Source: Planctomycetota bacterium
Lineage (GTDB): Bacteria; Planctomycetota; PUPC01; JABMSA01
Direction of reading: 5' to 3'
Length of the DNA: 18,103 bases
Assembly: GCA_013202185.1 (NCBI GenBank)
Contig: JABMSA010000119.1
Span: 1 to 18,103, forward strand
Under the pieces are notes generated by a model, which had not been told where the DNA came from, ran no database searches, and was given only the letters and a program-made list of their open reading frames with translations. Position numbers and translations under genes: made by a program. Shown here one piece after another: positions 13,023-18,103 of this stretch (position 1 is its first letter; every line of letters begins with the position of its first letter).

Positions 13023-15974
13023 TCACCTGCCGCTTGAAGCGGCAGGGGCCGCGCGAGAACCGACAGCCGGTGCCTCGGTTGCGGGCAGCAGGATCGTGAA
13101 TGTGGCGCCTGCTCCTTGCTCGCTTTCGACTTCGATCCTGCCATTGAGGTCGGCGATGACCGAAAGGCTGATGCTGAGGCCCAGGCCGCTGCCCTTGGAT
13201 TTGGTGGTGAAGAACGGGTCGAAGATCTTGCACAGGTTCTCTGCTGGTATGCCGGGGCCGTTGTCTGTGATTGCTGTTTTCACGCCTTTCTCGTAGGGCT
13301 GGGTTGAAACGGCGATTCTGCCGTTCTCGGGCGCCGCCTCGATCGCATTGATGAGGATGTTGAGAAACACCTGGTTGAGCCGCCCGGGCATGCAATAGAT
13401 GTATGGCACGTCCTGGTAGTTTTTTTCGAGCTGAATGTTCTTGCTCTTGATCTCGTGCAGCAGGATCGTGATGGTCGTGTCGAGCGCATCGTTGACGTTC
13501 GTTTCTTTCCATTCGGCCTCGCCCAGGCGGGTGAAGTCGCACATGTCGGCCACGATCTTGCGGATGCGCTCGGTGCCATGGGCGGTTTGATCAAACACTC
13601 GCTCGAGGCTCGACACGGCGTACTCGAGGTTCATTTCTTCGGCTTTGGCCTGTGCCTGTTGGGCCAGTCGTTTCCTCTGGTCGGGGTCTTGCTCAGTGAT
13701 GATCCGGTTGCACAGTTGGTGGGCGTCGACGATGGACCTGCAGTCGCGGCGGAGCACGGCTAGGTTGTTTGCCACGAATGAAAGGGGATTGTTTATTTCG
13801 TGTGCCACGCCGGCCGCGAGCTGGCCGACGGCTGCGAGCCTTTCGGCCTGAATGAGCTTCGACTGTGTTTGCCTGAGGTGGCGGTTGGCTTCCTCGAGGC
13901 CTGCGGTTTTTGTCTGGACCCTTTGCTGGAGGATTTCGCCGAGCCGCTTGGCGGCTTCCGATTCGTGGTGCCTCTGCGTTACGTCGTAGGCGATCACGTG
14001 AAGCACAGCTTCCCGCCCGGGTACTGGTATGCTGCGCATTCGCAGGTCGAGCAGCACGGGCGAGCCGTCTTTTCTCATGCACCATGCTTCGACAGTCTCT
14101 GAAGTGTCGCCAATGGCGGCTTCGATATGTCTTCCCACGGCGTCCAGGTCGGCCGGGCTCACAAAAGCGCTGTAGGGCTCGTTCGTCAGGTCGTCGGGCT
14201 CGTAAGATAAAACGTCGCGGGCGGCGGCGTTCATTGTGGTGACCAGCCCTGTTGAAGCGTCCACGGTGAAAATGAGGTCGTGGGCGTACTCGAACAGCTC
14301 TCGGTACCGTTCTTCGCTTTCTCTGAGGGCTGCTTCGGCCTGCTTTCTCTCGATCACGCTGCTAAGGTACCTGGCTATGTCGTCGATCAGGTCTCGCTCT
14401 CCCTTAAGGAACGGACCCTCATCTATCTCAGGTCTCTCCTCGAGGTAATAGACTTCTACAGAGCCGACGCAACGGTCGTGCACGTCGATATCGCTGGTCT
14501 GTCTCCACGGAGCAGTTTCGAACTTTGCCGATTTGAACTCCTGGTCTTCAAAGGCAATCCGGGCACACGTGATTTCCGGGTACTGCCAGCCAGGCGGGAT
14601 GATCTCGGCCGTTTTCTGCAGTATCGTGGACAGAGGGGCCTCGGCCCCGTCGAGTCTGCTTATGGCATACCGGCAGTTCAACTCCTTCATGCGCTCGATC
14701 AATGCGAGCTCGGCCTGCTTGCGAGCGGTTATGTCGGTGGCGATGCCACACAGGGCGTAGGGCTTGCCTGTGGGGTCATACAGAGGAGACTTGATGGTAA
14801 TGTATGTGTGCTCAACACCATCTCTGTGCGGAATGGCTTCCTCCAGTTCCAGTACTGTCCCGGCTTCGATCACCTTGCGGTCGTTGGCTCGTATCGTGTC
14901 GGCCGCTTGTCTGGTAAACAGATCGTAGTCGGTTTTGCCTATCACTTGTTCTTTTGTCATGTTGAAGGCCGTTTCGAAGCGCCGGTTGGCCACAATGTAC
15001 CTTCCTTGGAGGTCTTTCATGAAGATGAAAGCCGTGGAGTTGTCCAGTACCGTCTGCAGGCGCTGCTCGGATTTTCGCAGCGCTTTCGCCGGACGTTCGC
15101 TGTCGGCAATGACCGCAACCTGGTAGAGCGAGAATCCCAGAAGAGGAGCCACATAGCCCAGCACTTTGCATACGTGTGAGACGTCGAAAAAGGCATCGTA
15201 AAGCTCCTTGGAAAACGACATCAGGGTCTGACCCACGAGGTTGATGCCGATGGACAGGAGAATCCACCACAGGAGCATGTCTCGGCTTCGATGGTACTCC
15301 CTGAAGAAAACCACCAAAGCCAGGAGAAGGACCACGGCCGAAACCAGGTCGACAGGGCGGGAGATCAGGCGCCCCGGGTAGATGAATTGCGGCAGCGGAA
15401 GTATGAAGGCAACGCCGGTCGCAATTATCGTCAGAACAATTGCCGCTCCCGATATCCAAAGAGTTTCTTGTTTCGGACTTTCGCTCTCCCTGGACCACAG
15501 CTTCACGAACGGCGCCGCAAGCAGAAGAAGGCCCAGCATCAGCCTGCCGGTGGCGTAAGTGCCGGGAATGAACTGCTCGAGAGATGACGCCGGCGCGCCG
15601 CTGAAACCGTGAGCGATCTCGAACGATAAGAGCCCATGCACAAGGTCTTCAGCGCCATTGACAAAGAAGGCGAGGCCGATGAGGAGGTGAAAGCGGCTGC
15701 CCAGGGCATAGAAGCGCATCACCAGTGCAAAGCCGGCAACCAGGCCGGCAAGCGCCCCGGCCATCTCGATCGCAGCGTGGGAGTCGGCGCTCCCCTTGTA
15801 TGACGTCGCTTTGAGCGCCGGATACAAACAAGCCAGAACAGCCATCACCACAATCAGGGCAATAATGTAGCGGCGCTCCTGGGCCGGCGTATGAACCGCA
15901 GCGCTGAGGACCTCCATCCTGCGGCGTTCGTCCGCCACGTCGGCGGGCGGGTGGTTATTCGCTGAGTTCGTCAT
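13023..15974 (-). CDS. Membrane PAS histidine kinase with MASE-like 7-TM sensor
   Basis: The 983 residues start with about seven transmembrane helices (35-285), resembling MASE-type integral membrane sensor domains. A PAS domain follows (about 303-420, ending CGIATDITARK), then a weakly recognised GAF-like segment (about 425-545) that includes DRCVGSVEVYYLEERPEI and ends LIDDIARYLSSVIERKQAE, a second PAS domain (about 555-670), a coiled coil, and the kinase core. In the core, the H-box GVAHEINNPL has His725, the N-box is NQVFLNILINA (867-877), then DNGPGIP (904-910), FDPFFTT (918-924) and GSGLGLS (928-934). It should autophosphorylate on His725 and pass phosphate to a response regulator, none of which is in the window. 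The ATG at 15974 is chosen (GAGAG 5 nt upstream), overlapping the preceding kinase gene by 20 bp; a GTG at 15986 is an alternative. The last codons consist of a palindromic repeat. Confidence 0.9.
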   Translation of the reverse strand: MTNSANNHPPADVADERRRMEVLSAAVHTPAQERRYIIALIVVMAVLACLYPALKATSYKGSADSHAAIEMAGALAGLVAGFALVMRFYALGSRFHLLIGLAFFVNGAEDLVHGLLSFEIAHGFSGAPASSLEQFIPGTYATGRLMLGLLLLAAPFVKLWSRESESPKQETLWISGAAIVLTIIATGVAFILPLPQFIYPGRLISRPVDLVSAVVLLLALVVFFREYHRSRDMLLWWILLSIGINLVGQTLMSFSKELYDAFFDVSHVCKVLGYVAPLLGFSLYQVAVIADSERPAKALRKSEQRLQTVLDNSTAFIFMKDLQGRYIVANRRFETAFNMTKEQVIGKTDYDLFTRQAADTIRANDRKVIEAGTVLELEEAIPHRDGVEHTYITIKSPLYDPTGKPYALCGIATDITARKQAELALIERMKELNCRYAISRLDGAEAPLSTILQKTAEIIPPGWQYPEITCARIAFEDQEFKSAKFETAPWRQTSDIDVHDRCVGSVEVYYLEERPEIDEGPFLKGERDLIDDIARYLSSVIERKQAEAALRESEERYRELFEYAHDLIFTVDASTGLVTTMNAAARDVLSYEPDDLTNEPYSAFVSPADLDAVGRHIEAAIGDTSETVEAWCMRKDGSPVLLDLRMRSIPVPGREAVLHVIAYDVTQRHHESEAAKRLGEILQQRVQTKTAGLEEANRHLRQTQSKLIQAERLAAVGQLAAGVAHEINNPLSFVANNLAVLRRDCRSIVDAHQLCNRIITEQDPDQRKRLAQQAQAKAEEMNLEYAVSSLERVFDQTAHGTERIRKIVADMCDFTRLGEAEWKETNVNDALDTTITILLHEIKSKNIQLEKNYQDVPYIYCMPGRLNQVFLNILINAIEAAPENGRIAVSTQPYEKGVKTAITDNGPGIPAENLCKIFDPFFTTKSKGSGLGLSISLSVIADLNGRIEVESEQGAGATFTILLPATEAPAVGSRAAPAASSGR
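13026..13046. repeat. 21-bp palindrome at the 3' end of the kinase gene
   Basis: Perfect 10-bp arms CCTGCCGCTT / AAGCGGCAGG surround one base. On the minus strand it covers the last seven sense codons of the kinase gene immediately before its TGA (13025-13023). It shares CCTGCCG / CGGCAGG with the element at 7150-7170. There is no T tract, so it is more likely a REP-type insertion or RNA-end hairpin than a terminator. Confidence 0.55.
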
Positions 15975-18018
15975 CTTTGCTCTCACAAGAGCACACCGTT
16001 GCGGCGCACGTGTCGCGCCTTACCGGCAGCCTTACGGTAAACTCCGCCCCCTCGCCCGGGGTGCTGGTCACATCGATCGTTCCGCCGTGTTCTTGCATTA
16101 TTCCGTAGCTCACGCTGAGGCCGAGGCCCGTGCCCTCGCCCGGCGGCCGGGTCGTGAAGAACGGGTCGAATATCCTGCCTATTATTTCTTCCGGAATACC
16201 GTGGCCGTCGTCGCGTATCATGACGCTCATCCAATCGTCTTCGATCTCGGTGGTCACCCAGATATGCCCGTTTTCCGAAACCGCCTGGACGGCGTTGAGC
16301 AGAATATTCAGCAGCACCTGGTTCATCTTCACCGGGGTGCATGCCACCAGCGGAAGCTCGGCAAGGTCGGTTTCTACGCTTATCTGCTTCTTGCGCAGGT
16401 CGTAGGTGATCATGCCGAGGGTGGTGTTTATCGACTCGTTGAGATCAACCGGCTCGCGTTCGGCTTCTCCCATGCGGGAGAAGTCGCGCAGGTCGGCGAC
16501 GATTCTCCGGATGTTCTCGATGCCCTCGGAGGTGCGAGATAGAATGTCGTCGAGCCCGCCGAGTGTGTATTCTATGTCCACGGTTTCGGCTTTCTCTCTG
16601 GCGTCTCGGAGCAGGCGCTCGCGCTCGGGGGCGTCTTCGGCGGCGAAGGCGCCGCCGTAGAGCCGCACGAGTTCGGCGAGATGGGTGAGGTCCTTCTTGA
16701 GCACATGAATGTTGCCGGTTATGTATGCAAGGGGGTTGTTCACCTCGTGAACGACGCCGGCGACGAGCCTGCCCATCGCGGCGAGCTTCTCGGTTTGCAC
16801 GAGTGCCGCGTGTGTTTCCTTCAGCTCTTTGTCGCGCTCCTGCAGCTCGTTGAACGCCTTCTGCAGCGAGGCGGTCCGCTCGGCGACGCGCTCGTTGAGG
16901 GTTTCGACGTCACGTTCCATGTGATCGTGGTACTCCTTGAGCTTGCCGCCCATGACGTTCAAATCGCCGGCAAGTTGTTCGAGTTCTCCTCCGCCTTTTA
17001 CGGGCACTCTTTGCCCGAGGTCGCCCGCTCCTATTGCCTGGGCGGCTCTCTGGATTCTGCCGATAAGGCCGCCGGCCCTGGTACCTATGTATAACGATGC
17101 AACAAAGCCCACAAAGGCCGCAGAGACGAAAATGATACGGAAAATGGCCTGAACTCTCCTCACCCCGGCCAGGGCCTCACTGGTATCGACTTCGGCGATG
17201 ATCCCCCAACACAGCCTCCTGCTGCGTCTGCCCAGGCCCAACACCTCCTCGCCCAGGATGTTTGTGTAGCGCGTCATCTGGGTATTCCGGCCGGGCGGCA
17301 GCGCGAGAACATCCGACACCACTTTGTAATCCCTCACACTTGTGCGGCCCAGCACATGGCTGAAGTCGGGGTGGGCGATGATCATGCCGTTCTCGTCGAC
17401 AACATACACGTGCATGAACTCCCCCGGTGTCTGACTCACCTCCTCGAATACCCTGCGAAGCGAAACTTCGGCCAGAATCATGGCGTCAATGTCTCTTCCC
17501 TTGCCAGGAATCGGTATGGCGACATTCATCCGGGCCTCGCCCTCCTCGGAAATATGCGGCTGCCCGTAGAATGTCCTGCCCTTCCTGATTGTCGCCAATG
17601 CGTCCGAGCCGGACAAATCGCGCAACTGTTCCGCGGAGTAAACGGCGATGCGCGAGAACCTCACCTTTTCGCTGCCGTCGACGGTGACGAGCGAGAGTGT
17701 CTCGACCTCGGGCACGAGCCGAAAGAGAAATGACAGATACAGTTCAAGTTCTCTCGCAGACAATGTTGTGAGCTTTGGCGTGTAGGGGGTAGGCTCGAGG
17801 TCTATCGTGATCTCCCTGATGAAACCCTCGAGCGAGACGCTGCCCGACTCGGCAATGAGGCGAAGGTTCTCCTGGGCCGCCTTCAACTGTGCGTTGGTGG
17901 CGATCTGAACGCTTGCCAGATAAAAGGCCAGCATCGGAAGCATGATCGCCAGTGTCACTGCGGCGGTGAGCCTCGTTCGCGTCCGCTGATACCACGTGAT
18001 CTTTTTGTCTTCTTGCAT
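15955..18018 (-). CDS. dCACHE-HAMP sensor histidine kinase
   Basis: The 687 residues contain TM helix 1 (about 16-38), a periplasmic double-CACHE-like sensor (about 40-285; VYVVDENGMIIAHPDFSHVLG is typical of its second lobe), TM helix 2 (293-311), HAMP (about 312-365), a coiled coil (370-410) and a kinase core. The H-box has His424 in GVVHEVNNPL, the N-box is NQVLLNILLNA (566-576), then DDGHGIP (603-609), FDPFFTT (617-623) and GEGTGLGLS (627-635). CACHE domains bind small extracellular ligands such as organic or amino acids. The dimerisation domain has a long hairpin between the H-box and RRIVADLRDFSRMGEAE, shared with the next kinase. The C-terminal tail carries three closely spaced cysteines (671, 676, 678). 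GGTGAGG lies about 7 nt before the ATG. It follows a substrate-binding-protein gene by 9 bp and overlaps the next kinase, so the three are co-transcribed. Confidence 0.93.
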   Translation of the reverse strand: MQEDKKITWYQRTRTRLTAAVTLAIMLPMLAFYLASVQIATNAQLKAAQENLRLIAESGSVSLEGFIREITIDLEPTPYTPKLTTLSARELELYLSFLFRLVPEVETLSLVTVDGSEKVRFSRIAVYSAEQLRDLSGSDALATIRKGRTFYGQPHISEEGEARMNVAIPIPGKGRDIDAMILAEVSLRRVFEEVSQTPGEFMHVYVVDENGMIIAHPDFSHVLGRTSVRDYKVVSDVLALPPGRNTQMTRYTNILGEEVLGLGRRSRRLCWGIIAEVDTSEALAGVRRVQAIFRIIFVSAAFVGFVASLYIGTRAGGLIGRIQRAAQAIGAGDLGQRVPVKGGGELEQLAGDLNVMGGKLKEYHDHMERDVETLNERVAERTASLQKAFNELQERDKELKETHAALVQTEKLAAMGRLVAGVVHEVNNPLAYITGNIHVLKKDLTHLAELVRLYGGAFAAEDAPERERLLRDAREKAETVDIEYTLGGLDDILSRTSEGIENIRRIVADLRDFSRMGEAEREPVDLNESINTTLGMITYDLRKKQISVETDLAELPLVACTPVKMNQVLLNILLNAVQAVSENGHIWVTTEIEDDWMSVMIRDDGHGIPEEIIGRIFDPFFTTRPPGEGTGLGLSVSYGIMQEHGGTIDVTSTPGEGAEFTVRLPVRRDTCAATVCSCESKDDELSE

Positions 18019-18027
18019 ATCAACGCC

Positions 18028-18103
18028 TCACCGAATTACGAAATCCGCTATTTCCACCACCTCGGGCGGAAACGTTATGCCGATCTGCCCGGCGGTTCTC
18101 AAG
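18028..18103 (-). CDS. C-terminal end of an ABC-type substrate-binding protein (partial)
   Basis: Only the last 24 codons are in the window, ending at a TGA (18030-18028). The peptide runs LRTAGQIGITFPPE... to ...EIADFVIR. This fits the typical ending of PF04392-type (TrpX-like) ABC transporter substrate-binding proteins, in which a 'TA..LG(L/I)..PP' segment is followed by 'ADEVI'. The assignment is from memory of the family pattern and rests on few residues. The frame is supported by the 9-bp spacing to the kinase start and by its overlap with the kinase's ribosome binding site. If correct, the encoded protein could hand a periplasmic ligand to the CACHE kinase downstream. Confidence 0.5.
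   Translation of the reverse strand, partial: LRTAGQIGITFPPEVVEIADFVIR

Noticed and set aside
11405..13144. 579-codon minus-strand open frame opposite mgtE
   Set aside because: It is a GC-rich antisense shadow of mgtE; the composition is Arg/His/Gln-rich with no domain, and it runs across the intergenic gap into the kinase gene.

Overview
The window comes from a GC-rich bacterial chromosome. Several traits fit the Planctomycetota/PVC or Hydrogenedentota/Sumerlaeota-like part of the tree: an archaeal-type IMP cyclohydrolase, a giant secreted CBM9/FlgD-Ig/propeller protein, large membrane histidine kinases, and degenerate octamer and REP-like repeats between genes. That placement is inference from gene content and has not been tested. 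No rRNA, tRNA, CRISPR array or transposase gene was seen.

Layout. (1) 1-774, minus strand: a single-domain rhodanese, then a decayed 3' fragment of a second rhodanese, then a strong intrinsic terminator. (2) 1069-2828, plus strand: purO-type IMP cyclohydrolase, overlapping the first of two half-size ChrA-type transporter subunits. (3) 2829-3243: a control region with a 30-bp-periodic array of GTTAACC/GGTTAAC palindromes, a C10 tract and a good sigma70-type promoter. (4) 3244-7035, plus strand: a 1263-residue secreted multidomain protein. (5) 7036-7353: a repeat-rich gap between convergent genes. (6) 11144-7354, minus strand: an iron operon of feoB, an RseC-like redox membrane protein and a DtxR-like regulator fused to a FeoA domain. 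It has a clear promoter and a perfect 17-bp palindrome just downstream of the -10. (7) 11459-12799, plus strand: mgtE, divergent from feoB, with its own promoter. (8) 18103-13023, minus strand: the last codons of an apparent PF04392-type substrate-binding protein, followed by two large histidine kinases with related catalytic cores and no response regulator in view.

How the parts work together. The iron operon looks self-contained. FeoB imports Fe(II), the fused DtxR-FeoA protein is a plausible repressor acting on the palindrome at the operon's own promoter, and the RseC-like protein may link uptake to membrane redox state. The substrate-binding protein and the two kinases look like a sensing cassette. 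The secreted protein is probably a surface or extracellular glycan- or polymer-interacting protein controlled through the palindrome array.

Most unusual points: rseC between feoB and a Cys-rich DtxR-FeoA fusion, two in-frame AGTES-containing insertions plus a tandem duplication in FeoB, the nested triple palindrome, and dispersed palindromic repeats that appear to have entered or eroded genes.
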